A stretch of DNA of 29,082 bases from a virus: positions 1-29,082 of IMG/VR virus record IMGVR_UViG_3300046747_000312. The stretch is one strand, 5' to 3'. Shown one piece after another: positions 1 through 8,580 of the stretch; the first letter of the stretch is position 1, and every line of letters begins with the position of its first letter. A model generated the notes under the pieces. It was not told where the DNA came from. It ran no database searches and saw nothing but the letters and a program-made list of their open reading frames with translations. A program made the position numbers and the translations under genes.

Positions 1-1
1 C

Positions 2-241
2 AATCCGACTGGAGCGCTCGTGACGGTCGCCCAACACTACTTCGCATCGATGGTCGACGACGTACCGAACTACAACGCGAATCTTTTGCGCCGGTTCATG
101 TCGTCGCTGCAGCGACTCATCAAAACGCCCGCGCCGCAGGCTGCCGCGCCCGCCGCCGCACCCGGAGCCGCAGCCGTACCCGGCGCGCCCGGCATCGTTC
201 CGCCAGTCGGGGCCCCGGTGGGCCTCGGGATGGCCGCTTGA
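2..241 (+). CDS. C-terminal end of a structural protein, probably the portal (5' truncated)
   Basis: The reading frame is open from the first bases of the window, so this is the tail of a longer gene. The GTG at 20 is internal rather than a real start. The visible 79 residues begin with a helical stretch (TVAQHYFASMVDDVPNYNAN) and end in a low-complexity Ala/Pro tail (about residues 44-75). No catalytic motif is visible. The portal assignment rests only on position: it lies directly before a small acidic ORF, a scaffold-like gene and the major capsid gene, the usual order in podoviruses and siphoviruses. The Ala/Pro-rich end is typical of flexible virion-protein tails. It could be another head protein. 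Confidence 0.4.
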   Translation, partial: NPTGALVTVAQHYFASMVDDVPNYNANLLRRFMSSLQRLIKTPAPQAAAPAAAPGAAAVPGAPGIVPPVGAPVGLGMAA

Positions 242-257
242 GGAAAGAGGAAAATCA

Positions 258-536
258 ATGGACCAGAACGAAACCCAGGAACTAGACGCGCGGCTTGCGA
301 AATCGATGGCGGAGGCGAAGGCCTTCGAGGACGCGCCGGACCCGCTCGCATTCGATGACGAGACGGAGGAGCCGGTAGCGGCGCCCGTCGACCATCGGCC
401 GGCGCTGCTCGACCTCTGCGAGCTCGTGGCGGAGCTCGTGAGCCAGGGCAACGTGCCACATTCTCAGTTGCTCGACCTCGAGCGGCGCGGTGCTGCGCTC
501 CTGGAGCGCCTCAAGGAATTCCGAGGGGTCATCTGA
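258..536 (+). CDS. Small acidic hypothetical protein of the head module
   Basis: A 92-residue protein preceded by a purine-rich ribosome binding site (gaggaaagagg) about 7 bases before the ATG. The N-terminal half is strongly acidic. The C-terminal half (about residues 48-88) is predicted helical and amphipathic (LLDLCELVAELVSQG, then LLDLERRGAALLERLKEF), compatible with a short coiled coil. Its TGA overlaps the next ATG by one base (TGATG), so it is probably co-translated with the scaffold-like gene. No family is recognised. A small protein between portal and scaffold may be an assembly chaperone, but that is inference from position. Confidence 0.7.
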   Translation: MDQNETQELDARLAKSMAEAKAFEDAPDPLAFDDETEEPVAAPVDHRPALLDLCELVAELVSQGNVPHSQLLDLERRGAALLERLKEFRGVI

Positions 537-1528
537 TGGCGGGCGAAGCGGACGCGACCGTCGATCCGCTGGCGGTCGGCAACAGCATCATGGCGGACTT
601 TATGGCCGCACAAGAGGAGCTTGGTGGCCCGCTCACTCCCGAGGAGCAGGCCGCAGACCTCGCGACGCCGGTGGTTGCGCCGACGAAGGCGAAGCCCGCG
701 GCAGCACCCGCGGCACCCAGCAAGACCGTGGCGGAGCGCGTGGCGGAGCGCGAGGAGAAGCGCCAGGCGTCGCGCCGCATCGCCGAGAAGGAAGCCGCGG
801 CCGACCGCAAGCTTGCGGAGGCGAACGCGCGCGCGCTCGCCGTGGAGTCCACGAGCCCGGAGAAGATCCGCGCCCTCATCGACCAGGGCGACTATGACGG
901 CGCCGCGAAAGCGTGGGGCTTCAAGTCGTGGAACGATATGAACGACCAGGCGGCGCGGTCGTTCGCTTCGCCCGAATTCAAGCGCGTCCGCGCGCTCGAG
1001 GCGAAGGTCGCGGAGTCGAACGCGCGCGAGGAACGGGAGCGAGGAGAGCGCGCCCAGCAAGCCGCCGCGGCGCGGGAGGAAGGCATCCTCCGCAACTTCC
1101 ACGCGAACCTCGCCGAGTCGCTCCCGAAGAGCGAAAACGAGACCGTGGCGGCGCTTGCGCAGGAAGACCCACGTTTCGTGCAAGCCGTGTTTCAGCGCGT
1201 CGTAGCCGCCGCTCGGCAAGGTGAGGACCTTGACCCTGGCGAAGTGGCCGAGGAGCTGATAGAAGATGTCAAGGCTCACTTCGCGAGCCTTAGCAAGGTG
1301 TTCCGGCCCTCCTCAAAGGCCGAGGCCGCGCAAGCGGCTCCTCCGGTCCGGGCAGGAAGTAAAGAGCAGCCCGTGAAACCGCAAACGCATGTTTCACGAT
1401 CGGCCGGGACTGAGGCATCGCCTCCCAAGCTCTACGGACTGAATCAGGGCTCCGAGTGGCTCAGCGACACCGTTGCAGCGATGAAGAAAGCCCAAGAAGA
1501 AGACCGGAAGGCCCTCAAGGCGGGCTGA
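536..1528 (+). CDS. Putative capsid scaffolding protein
   Basis: A 330-residue charged, Ala/Glu/Arg-rich protein that would be largely helical. Residues about 60-105 and 145-185 are long charged heptad-like stretches that look like coiled coil. The C-terminal region is more basic and Pro/Ser-rich, with alternating Lys and Ala before the stop (MKKAQEEDRKALKAG). Basic C-terminal helix-turn segments are how P22-type scaffolds touch the coat protein. It lies immediately upstream of the major capsid gene, where such phages encode the scaffold. No enzymatic motif or protease signature is seen. Function is inferred from composition and position rather than from a recognised sequence family. Confidence 0.55.
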   Translation: MAGEADATVDPLAVGNSIMADFMAAQEELGGPLTPEEQAADLATPVVAPTKAKPAAAPAAPSKTVAERVAEREEKRQASRRIAEKEAAADRKLAEANARALAVESTSPEKIRALIDQGDYDGAAKAWGFKSWNDMNDQAARSFASPEFKRVRALEAKVAESNAREERERGERAQQAAAAREEGILRNFHANLAESLPKSENETVAALAQEDPRFVQAVFQRVVAAARQGEDLDPGEVAEELIEDVKAHFASLSKVFRPSSKAEAAQAAPPVRAGSKEQPVKPQTHVSRSAGTEASPPKLYGLNQGSEWLSDTVAAMKKAQEEDRKALKAG

Positions 1529-1555
1529 GTACCCCGGCGGTCATCGGAGAATCCG

Positions 1556-2797
1556 ATGGGCGCTTCAACACTCACCACATACGATTTCGCAATCAAGCGG
1601 CGATATACGCCGCAAATGATCGAGAAGCTCATGTTCTCGGACCGGCCATGGCTCGCCAAGGTCGGGAAAAATACCAGCTTCGGGGGTGACACTCTCACCG
1701 TCCCGATCATCCACGTCGCGCCGCAGGGCGTCGCATCGCAGTCGCTTGCGATTGCGCAGTCGAACGCGACGAACCTCGTCGGTAAGAAGTTCCTCGTTTC
1801 GATCGCGGACTACTTCGGGTCCGTGTCGATCGGGAGCAAGGTCATGCTCGCGTCGCGCGACAACCTGGGGGCGTTCCTCACGAACAAGACCCAGGAGACG
1901 GACGCGCTGTTCGAGCAGGTCTCCGACCAGATCGACACCCATTGCTGGGGTGCGGGCGGAGGCGCCATCGGTCAGATCGCGGCCGGCGGCATCACGGGCA
2001 ACGTCGTCACGCTGGCGATTCCTTCTCAGATTTTCGCGTACGAAGAGGGCATGACGCTCGCCTTCTCCACCGGTGACGGCACCGGCGGCGCGGACGCTCA
2101 GAAGGTAGGCCAGTGCGTCGTGCTGTCGGTGCAGCGCGAGGCCGGGACCTTCACGGTGGTCAACATCGCATCGTGTCCAACGGTTGCCGCGGCGGATTTC
2201 ATCTTCCGTTACGGCGACTTCGTGGGCAACACCACGACGAACCAGATCAAGGGTATTCAGGCGTACATCCCGGCTTCCGGTGTGGCCGTCCCGAACCTCT
2301 TCGGCATGGTGCGCACGTCGGACCCGACGCGCCTCGCGGGTTGCCGTGTCGCTGCGGCGGACCTCATCGGCCGCAACAAGGAGGAGAAAATCAAGCTCCT
2401 TGGTGCGTACATGACGGGCCGCTACAAGATGAAGGCGCCCACGGACGGGTGGATGCATCCCGAGGACTGGCAGGACCTCGAAATCCTGCTCCAGTCTCGA
2501 GGCATTCGCGCGCTCGAGGACAAGAGCACCACGTTCGGGTTCCGCACTCTCGAGGTCACCATGGGTGGCGCGAACGTGCAGATCTACCCGAACCGCTCCA
2601 CGCCGAAGGGTTCCGCGTTCTTCACTCGAACGCAGAACTGGACGCTCTGGAGCATGACGGAGCTCATCCACACGCTGAACGGAGACGGTTTGCAGATGCT
2701 CCGTTACGCGACGACGAACGACTATGAGCTCCGGCTCGAATCGTTCCCGCAGCTCGTCACCAACGCACCCGGCTACAACGGCCGAGTGCCGGTCTGA
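1556..2797 (+). CDS. Major capsid protein (HK97-fold type)
   Basis: A 413-residue protein preceded by a GGAGA site six bases before the ATG. The N-terminal region has the pattern of a common family of podophage coat proteins: a short N-arm, then a segment about a hard-to-move capsid surface (SDRPWLAKVGKNTSFGGDTL) followed by VPI, a Gln/Ser/Ala-rich loop and a K-F-x-V-x-I-A-D-Y-F-x-S-V-S-I stretch. It ends with a beta-rich domain (about residues 330-413). Length and position between scaffold and decoration genes agree. It forms the icosahedral shell around the genome. The antisense strand also carries a 423-codon open frame here, which I read as a shadow of GC-rich codon bias. Confidence 0.85.
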   Translation: MGASTLTTYDFAIKRRYTPQMIEKLMFSDRPWLAKVGKNTSFGGDTLTVPIIHVAPQGVASQSLAIAQSNATNLVGKKFLVSIADYFGSVSIGSKVMLASRDNLGAFLTNKTQETDALFEQVSDQIDTHCWGAGGGAIGQIAAGGITGNVVTLAIPSQIFAYEEGMTLAFSTGDGTGGADAQKVGQCVVLSVQREAGTFTVVNIASCPTVAAADFIFRYGDFVGNTTTNQIKGIQAYIPASGVAVPNLFGMVRTSDPTRLAGCRVAAADLIGRNKEEKIKLLGAYMTGRYKMKAPTDGWMHPEDWQDLEILLQSRGIRALEDKSTTFGFRTLEVTMGGANVQIYPNRSTPKGSAFFTRTQNWTLWSMTELIHTLNGDGLQMLRYATTNDYELRLESFPQLVTNAPGYNGRVPV

Positions 2798-2806
2798 GGC
2801 GCAGCC

Positions 2807-3196
2807 ATGGCGATCAACATCGGAGACCTGGGCCAATATCCGCTTCGCGCTCGTCGCGATTCAGTGCTGGCTCGTGCACTCATCGACATTGGCGCGACGG
2901 GTGCGCCCACGGTCAGCGGTGACCAGGGAATCACCATCACGCGTACCGGCGTCGGAACGTACACGGGTACTTTTCCGCCTTGCCCAACGGACACGGTCGC
3001 GCTTCCGACCCTGGATATCCGTGTCCAGAAGTCGGCGGCGGCGACCGTGGCTCAGTGTCTCATCACGGCTCTCTCCATGACGGCCGGAACGTGCTCGTTC
3101 CAGGTCTACCTCAATACCGCCGGTACCCCAGTGGAAGCGGCAAACGGCGACCGTCTCGTGTTCGAGCTCATCTCGGGCGTGACGTCCGCGTTCTGA
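2807..3196 (+). CDS. Capsid-associated or decoration-like protein, paralogue A
   Basis: A 129-residue, beta-rich, Thr/Gly/Ala-rich protein with no charged helices, typical of a virion surface protein. It is clearly paralogous to the next gene: both contain IGATGAPTVS, then ITxTRTGVGTYTGTFPP, then SAAATVAQCLITA and finally VEAANGD near the C-terminus, in the same order and spacing. A 27-base stretch is identical in the two genes (2891-2917 and 3315-3341). Position just after the major capsid gene suggests a decoration, cement or head-fibre protein. The family itself is not recognised, so that role is inference. Confidence 0.7.
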   Translation: MAINIGDLGQYPLRARRDSVLARALIDIGATGAPTVSGDQGITITRTGVGTYTGTFPPCPTDTVALPTLDIRVQKSAAATVAQCLITALSMTAGTCSFQVYLNTAGTPVEAANGDRLVFELISGVTSAF

Positions 3197-3209
3197 AAGG
3201 TCCAAGAAA

Positions 3210-3638
3210 ATGTCAACTCCTGCAGTAGCAAGCGGTCCGATGTCGGACGCGGTCGGAGGGCTCCTCCGGGTGAACAACCCGCAGACGCTCCTCTTCCTCG
3301 CATACGTCGCGATCGGCGCGACGGGTGCGCCCACGGTCAGCCAGAACGGCTCGACCGCGGCCGGGCCCATCACGCTCACCCGTACGGGCGTCGGTACGTA
3401 TACCGGCACCTTCCCGCCGATGGCCGCATCGGCAACGAGCCTGGCGCACATGGAGGCCCGCGTTGCGCTCAGCGCGGCGGCCACCGTGGCTCAGTGCCTC
3501 ATCACGGCGTTCAACCCGGTGGCGGGCACCTTCGGCTTCACGGTGGCGCTCAACGCCGCAGGGACAGCCGTGGAGGCCGCGAACGGAGACGCCCTGGTGC
3601 TCAAGGTCTACGGCGGCGGCCTGACGGGCATCTTCTGA
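3210..3638 (+). CDS. Capsid-associated or decoration-like protein, paralogue B
   Basis: A 142-residue tandem duplicate of the preceding gene. It has a longer N-terminal arm and a small insertion (NGSTAAG) between the IGATGAPTVS and ITLTRTGVGTYTG blocks, and it ends in a Gly-rich segment. An AAAGG site precedes the ATG. The last bases overlap the next start (TGATG). Two adjacent divergent copies suggest either two symmetry environments on the capsid or subfunctionalised surface proteins. The beta-rich, Cys-poor composition fits an extracellular virion component. It could alternatively be part of a tail appendage, but the location directly behind the coat gene favours the head. Confidence 0.7.
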   Translation: MSTPAVASGPMSDAVGGLLRVNNPQTLLFLAYVAIGATGAPTVSQNGSTAAGPITLTRTGVGTYTGTFPPMAASATSLAHMEARVALSAAATVAQCLITAFNPVAGTFGFTVALNAAGTAVEAANGDALVLKVYGGGLTGIF

Positions 3639-3829
3639 TGGCGAAGGGTCAAGGCTTGGCTCTACTCCTTGCGGATTCGCCGAAGGGCAAGGACGACGAG
3701 GACGAGAGCGACGATTCCGGCGAGGACTATTCGGACCTCGCCAAGGAAGCGTTCCCTGACGAGGACTGGACGCCGGACCGCTTGGCGGCGTTCAAGGAAT
3801 TCGTCATGAGCTGCATGGGAAAGGACTGA
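3638..3829 (+). CDS. Small highly acidic hypothetical protein
   Basis: A 63-residue protein starting at an ATG that overlaps the previous stop (TGATG). A longer frame extends upstream, but it would run inside the decoration gene, so the coupled ATG is chosen. After a short hydrophobic start it has a run dominated by Asp, Glu and Ser (KDDEDESDDSGEDY, about residues 18-31), then a mixed helical end. Such acidic patches occur in small capsid chaperones and DNA mimics, but no family is recognised. The neighbours are all structural, so a head-assembly role is the simplest guess. Confidence 0.65.
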   Translation: MAKGQGLALLLADSPKGKDDEDESDDSGEDYSDLAKEAFPDEDWTPDRLAAFKEFVMSCMGKD

Positions 3830-3836
3830 GAAACCG

Positions 3837-4601
3837 ATGGCACGCATCCGCACGTTGCTCGACCTTCGTGCGGATGTGTGCAATCGAGCGGACATCGTCG
3901 ACGGCGGGACCGACGTCACTCAGCGTCACCCGTCGTCGGAGATCAACCGCTACATCAACCAGGCGATTCAGGCCTACGTGCGCCTGGTGAGCGATTGCGG
4001 GTGCATGCTATACATCCGGCAGAAGACGGCGGCCACATCGACCAGCGCCACGGTGGACTCGGAGAACTGGGCGCCGCGCGACTACCTCGCGATGCCGGAC
4101 GACATGTTCCACCTGAAGGGCATCGACATCTCGAGCGGTGGCGCAACCGTCGCGATGCAACCGTTCGAGCTTGCGGACCGCAACGACTTCCGCGCGCAAT
4201 TCATCTTCGCGAACGGCGGCATCGGAATGCCCGTCTACTACCAGCTCGGCGGAGGCAACAACGCGGGCTCTAGGGTGGCCAAAATCATCCCGAGTGCGGA
4301 CGCGGTCTACCAATGCGTGATTTGGTACATCCCGATCCTCGCTGACCTGGCGGACGACACGGACACGTTCGACGGCATCGCTGGCTACGAGGAATGGGTA
4401 GTCAATCGCGCCGCACTCGACTGCCTTGCGCGTGACGTCGCGCTTCCGATCTACAGCGTCATCAAGAACGATAACGCGGAGATTGAGGCGCGCATGCGGT
4501 TCGACTTCGCTTGCACTGGCGGCCCACAGTTCCGTTCGGACACTCGCGGTCGACGGCGGATGCTTTCGCGCTACCCGCGCGGGTTCTGGCGGGGCCCGTG
4601 A
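3837..4601 (+). CDS. Head-tail adaptor protein (tail-tube-A or gp4 type)
   Basis: A 254-residue protein. Its N-terminus is a helix followed by a Pro-Ser-S-E-I-N-R-Y-I-N-Q-A-I-Q-A-Y motif (about residues 33-47). This pattern of a conserved Asn-rich helix after an 'R.D..D' stretch is typical of podovirus adaptor proteins that sit under the portal. The middle is beta-rich (LAMPDDMFHLKGIDI, then MPVYYQLGGG) and the C-terminal third is helical (YEEWVVNRAALDCLARDVALP), which also matches that architecture. It precedes the tail-nozzle gene by one small gene. The stop is overlapped four bases by the next GTG. The assignment combines pattern resemblance and order. Confidence 0.6.
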   Translation: MARIRTLLDLRADVCNRADIVDGGTDVTQRHPSSEINRYINQAIQAYVRLVSDCGCMLYIRQKTAATSTSATVDSENWAPRDYLAMPDDMFHLKGIDISSGGATVAMQPFELADRNDFRAQFIFANGGIGMPVYYQLGGGNNAGSRVAKIIPSADAVYQCVIWYIPILADLADDTDTFDGIAGYEEWVVNRAALDCLARDVALPIYSVIKNDNAEIEARMRFDFACTGGPQFRSDTRGRRRMLSRYPRGFWRGP

Positions 4602-4999
4602 TTCAGGCGTTCCGGCGCGTCGGTACCTTCGGGGATCGTGCGCTCGACTCGTTCGAGCAGAACGTCGGCACGTTTGCGCGCGGGCTCACCGCGGCCGTAG
4701 CGCAGCGCCTCACGCCGTCCGATTCGCGCGTGAAGGTCAGCTCGACCGCGCAGCACTGGAGCATCCTGCGGTACGACCCTAGCCCTGGCGCCATCGTGCT
4801 CTACCTGCCGCCCCCGGATGACCCTGACTCGGGGGCCATCGCGCTCAAGAACGAGACCACGAGCGCCACGGCGGTGACGGTGCGCTGTCTGCGAGCCGAT
4901 TGCACCATCGATGGCAGCGCAACGCTTTCCGTGTCTGGCTCGAAGGTGTCCGCGGTGTTCCACCCGGATGGCGCGCGGAAGAACTGGATCAAGCTGTGA
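4598..4999 (+). CDS. Small beta-structured virion protein, possible fibre or appendage
   Basis: The GTG at 4598 overlaps the stop of the adaptor gene (GTGA) and is preferred to upstream in-frame starts that lie inside that gene. The product has 133 residues. The first 45 are helical. The rest reads like a fibre-type beta domain: GAIVLYLPPP, then ALKNETTSATAVTVRC, then TIDGSATLSVSGSKVSAVFHPDG and a terminal NWIKL. The sequence 'TIDG-x-ATL ... DG ... W' is a recurrent motif in phage head and tail fibre beta domains. It may decorate the neck or capsid. No specific family can be named. Confidence 0.6.
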   Translation: MIQAFRRVGTFGDRALDSFEQNVGTFARGLTAAVAQRLTPSDSRVKVSSTAQHWSILRYDPSPGAIVLYLPPPDDPDSGAIALKNETTSATAVTVRCLRADCTIDGSATLSVSGSKVSAVFHPDGARKNWIKL

Positions 5000-7900
5000 G
5001 CCAGCCACGCGCATCGACACTCGAGGTGCAGTTCAATCGCGGTCTGCGACAGGACCTAGAAGAGAACCTCATGCCGCCTGGGGCTCTGTCCAAGGCGGAC
5101 GACGTGGAGCTAGACAAGCTCGGGCGTCTGCAGAAGCGCGATTGCTTCGCTGCGCTCGGGACGACGAGTCTTGCGACGGCGGCGGCTGCATTCGTAGGGC
5201 CTGCGAAGCGCTTCGCGGAGGGTCCGAACGGGGAACAGATCGTCTTCACTGACGAGAACGCTCACCTGTACTTTCCAGGCGCCGACAAGATGCGCGAGGC
5301 AGGGCAATGGCACGTGGAATCGCCGATGCGGGCGAACCTCGAAGAGAAGTTCACGATCGGAGCGGACCAGGCCGGGCAGTACGTTGCGGCAGACGCTTGC
5401 GCGCTCGGGAACTGGCTCGTGATTGGCTACGTGCAGCTCGTCGCCACGAACACCTACGAGGTACGTGTAGACGTCATCGACAAGGACACGAAGGCGAAGG
5501 CCATCAGTGGAACCATCAGCGGGATTTTCGTTGGCTCCGCGCCCAACAAGTTCGCTGGAATCCGGGTACTCGCAACGGACGCAGTGACCGCGGCAATCAT
5601 TTGGGCCAACGGGGTCAATATCAGCGCTACGTTCATCACGGCTACCGCCACTTCGGTCTCAACTATTCCGGCCCCGTCCGTGCTCGCGGGAGATTCTGAC
5701 AACGTTCAACCTATCTTTGACGCCGCGGTGACGTCGGTGGGTTTCGTTGTCACCTACCGTAAGCTCGTCGCTGGCAACCATACGGTGATGACCAAGACGT
5801 TTCAGTTCAACGGAGGAGCGCCGTTGGCTACGTTCGACATGCAGCACCTCGGGGCCGCATTCACTGCCACGGCGGTGGCGGTGCTCGGGGCGCGCAATGC
5901 CGGAGAGAAGATTTTCATTCTCGCGGCGAACACGACGAACGGCGCCATCGAGGAGACGTGCACCGCGTTCGACCTCAGCGCCCCGGACCAGGTTGCGGGC
6001 GGCCGAGCCTACGCCACGTGGAGCGGCTATACTGCCGGAGACGTTTGGCAGATGGTGCTTGGGCGTATGGACGCGACGCATGCGGCGTTTCTCTTTTCCA
6101 CGGTGCAGACGTATCTTACCCAAACATGGCCCCCGGCCGGAGCTCTTCCGGAGGGCCCGCGCGGTCCCATCTTCATCTCGAAGCTCAGCGACACGCCGAA
6201 CGTGGGCGGAGCGCTCGCGCAAATCACGAGCCCGTTCGCGAACTACTTCCTGGCCTCGAAGTTCTACACGGACGCGCGTGGTAACATGTACGCATGGGCG
6301 CGCTTCAACGTTCACGACCAGGCGCAATCCCACTATCTACTCCTCGACTTCGAGGGCAACGCGGACCAGGCGTTCTGTCGGCCTACACCGGTCATGCATG
6401 TGGCGAACGGTCTCGTCCAGACCGTCGCGGTGGCGGTGAACGCGCCAGTCCCGCTGTTCGGGTTCGCTGACATTGGCGGCGGCGAATTCCTTTTCGTGGC
6501 CCCGGTGAATCTCGGAGCATCGATCCTCACCGGGCAGCAGATCGGATGCTGGCACGGGCAGACGCTCGGCCCGAAGCGGTTTCTGAGCACGAACGCGCAT
6601 GGGAACCTCTTCGTCGGAGGCGGCACGCCGCTCGCGTACGACGGGCAGCGGTTCGCGGAAATGTCGTTCTACTCGTACCCCGAGGCAAGCACTCCGACGA
6701 TTGCGGGCGTCGGCGCGTTGTCGGCGGGTACGTATCAGTATCGGTTCGTCTATGAGTGGACCGATGCGACCGGCAACAGGCATCAGAGCCCGGCATCTCC
6801 GGCCGTGTCCGTGGTGAACGCCGGTGTGCAGAGTGTCGCTCTGCAGGCAAGCACGATTCACGCGACACGGAAGCAGGTCGAGCCAAACAACACGCTGGGC
6901 GTCGTCCGCGACGACTTCGCGCCGATTCGAGTCGTGGCCTATCGCACGGCGGCGAACGGAACGACGTTCAACCGTCTTAGTTTCGAGATGAAGAATCAGC
7001 TGGGGGATTCCGCAGCGGCGTATCTGTCGCACGTCTCGATCGTGACGATGACGGATATCGAGTCAGACGCGGCAATCGCCGTGAATGAAACGCTCTACGT
7101 GTCCGGCGGAGGTCGCGGCGAGCTGTCGGCGAACTGCCCGCCCCCGTGTCTATTCATGGCGGTTCATGCGGGACGCCTCTGGGGGCTCGACTCGGAAGAC
7201 CCGGAACGCATCTGGTGTACGAAGACCTTCGAGCCAGGGGAGGCCGCGAGCTACAACCCGGGGCTCGAGGTATTCGTCTCCGGATGCGGCCAGGTGAATG
7301 GGCTCGGAGGACAGGATGACAAGCTCTATGGGCTCTGCAGCGGCGGCACCTACGTCGCCAGCTTTGGCCCGGGACCCGACAACACCGGACAGGGATCGTT
7401 TCCCGATCCGGTGCTCATCACGACGGCCGCAGGGTGTGACGATCCGCGCAGCGTTCTGACGTCAACAAACGGGATTTACTTCTCCGGAGCTGGCAGATGG
7501 GGAACGGACATTTTTCTGCTTCGCCGCGGCGATGGCAACCCGGATAGCATCGGTATTCGCTGCCGCGATGAGCTGAGCGTGACGCCGCAGGTACGCGGCG
7601 TTTCGGAGCGCATCGACAAAGGGCGCATCGAGTTCCTGTTTGCAGCCTCGGACGACGGCTCCGGCGCGTCGGCGCTGCTCTACTACCACTACGACCTGGT
7701 AGACGAGCAGAACATCGGGCAATGGACGAAGGCCATTTTTAGCGCGGGGACGGTGCCGATCGAATGCCTCGGTATTTGGGACGGGCTCACGGTGCTCGGC
7801 GTGTCGAGCCTGGTCCCGCAGTTTCCGGTTGTTCGACAGACGGGTCTCGCGATCGTGTCCGGGCATTCGCTTCCGGGTACTGACATCGGGAACCCGATTC

Positions 7901-8559
7901 AGTTTCACGTGATCACCGGGGACATCCGCCCATTTGGAATCGCGGGGTACGGCGATGTTCATTCGCTCACGCTGGTGGGCACGGGCCGCACGCGCGCTGG
8001 CTTCGTCGAAATTTCCGCTTCCTACGATTCGCGTATTAGTTTCCTCGAGTCGATGGGAACGAATACGCCGGAGCTGAACGGGCTCCCCATCATGCGGAAG
8101 TGGGAGACGGCCACGAAGAAGCTGCCGCTCAGTTCCGTGGCCTATAGTTTTCGCGAGAACCTCACCACGGAGGGCGGACAGATCTACACGGACGGCCCCA
8201 TCCTGCACGGATTCTCGCTTGAGACGATGCCGATCGAAGGACCGGCGCGACTTGGCGCCGGGCAACGGGGAAACCAAGCGCCGCTCGTGGTACCGATTGC
8301 AGTGGTCGCCGGGGCACATACGGGAACAGGAGCGACGTTCACCGCGAGTGGCGTGCCAACGGCGTTCGGATCCGGCTCGGCAACCGTGACCGTTGCGGGC
8401 CCACCTGGAACCGGCAAATTCTCCTGGTCGTACCTGGGGCAAACCGGAACTAACCAGGTCCGAGTGGCAGGAGACAACATCATCGGCACCACGGGCGTCT
8501 CCCTTCAGTTCGCCGGGCTATTTGTGCTCGCCGATACCTACGCTTGGAGCGGAGTCTGA
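4996..8559 (+). CDS. Tail nozzle or tail stabilisation protein (P22 gp10-like)
   Basis: The GTG at 4996 overlaps the previous TGA (GTGA) and gives 1187 residues. An upstream ATG in the same frame would lie inside the previous gene. The N-terminus (residues 9-51) has the signature of podovirus tail nozzle proteins: V-Q-F-N-R-G-L, then N-L-M-P-P-G-A-L-x-K-A-D-x-V-E-L-D and G-R-L-Q-K-R. That is the 'GL ... lPPGAL.rA.Nv..d..G.l.rR' pattern seen in P22 gp10 and T7 gp12 relatives. The remainder is beta-rich with many Gly, Thr and aromatic residues, as expected for the beta-propeller and oligomerisation regions. At 1187 residues it is longer than P22 gp10 (roughly 470) and T7 gp12 (roughly 800), so extra host-contact domains are possible. 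Confidence 0.7.
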   Translation: MSQPRASTLEVQFNRGLRQDLEENLMPPGALSKADDVELDKLGRLQKRDCFAALGTTSLATAAAAFVGPAKRFAEGPNGEQIVFTDENAHLYFPGADKMREAGQWHVESPMRANLEEKFTIGADQAGQYVAADACALGNWLVIGYVQLVATNTYEVRVDVIDKDTKAKAISGTISGIFVGSAPNKFAGIRVLATDAVTAAIIWANGVNISATFITATATSVSTIPAPSVLAGDSDNVQPIFDAAVTSVGFVVTYRKLVAGNHTVMTKTFQFNGGAPLATFDMQHLGAAFTATAVAVLGARNAGEKIFILAANTTNGAIEETCTAFDLSAPDQVAGGRAYATWSGYTAGDVWQMVLGRMDATHAAFLFSTVQTYLTQTWPPAGALPEGPRGPIFISKLSDTPNVGGALAQITSPFANYFLASKFYTDARGNMYAWARFNVHDQAQSHYLLLDFEGNADQAFCRPTPVMHVANGLVQTVAVAVNAPVPLFGFADIGGGEFLFVAPVNLGASILTGQQIGCWHGQTLGPKRFLSTNAHGNLFVGGGTPLAYDGQRFAEMSFYSYPEASTPTIAGVGALSAGTYQYRFVYEWTDATGNRHQSPASPAVSVVNAGVQSVALQASTIHATRKQVEPNNTLGVVRDDFAPIRVVAYRTAANGTTFNRLSFEMKNQLGDSAAAYLSHVSIVTMTDIESDAAIAVNETLYVSGGGRGELSANCPPPCLFMAVHAGRLWGLDSEDPERIWCTKTFEPGEAASYNPGLEVFVSGCGQVNGLGGQDDKLYGLCSGGTYVASFGPGPDNTGQGSFPDPVLITTAAGCDDPRSVLTSTNGIYFSGAGRWGTDIFLLRRGDGNPDSIGIRCRDELSVTPQVRGVSERIDKGRIEFLFAASDDGSGASALLYYHYDLVDEQNIGQWTKAIFSAGTVPIECLGIWDGLTVLGVSSLVPQFPVVRQTGLAIVSGHSLPGTDIGNPIQFHVITGDIRPFGIAGYGDVHSLTLVGTGRTRAGFVEISASYDSRISFLESMGTNTPELNGLPIMRKWETATKKLPLSSVAYSFRENLTTEGGQIYTDGPILHGFSLETMPIEGPARLGAGQRGNQAPLVVPIAVVAGAHTGTGATFTASGVPTAFGSGSATVTVAGPPGTGKFSWSYLGQTGTNQVRVAGDNIIGTTGVSLQFAGLFVLADTYAWSGV

Positions 8560-8580
8560 TATAGTCAGGAGAGAATCCCG

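Noticed and set aside
1565-2836. 423-codon open frame antisense to the major capsid gene, and similar long antisense frames (for example 5659-6333, 7462-8442, 9097-9990)
   Set aside because: They lie opposite well-supported genes, are Arg/His/Ala-rich low-complexity translations, and arise from the GC bias of the sense codons. No recognisable domain or coupled start.
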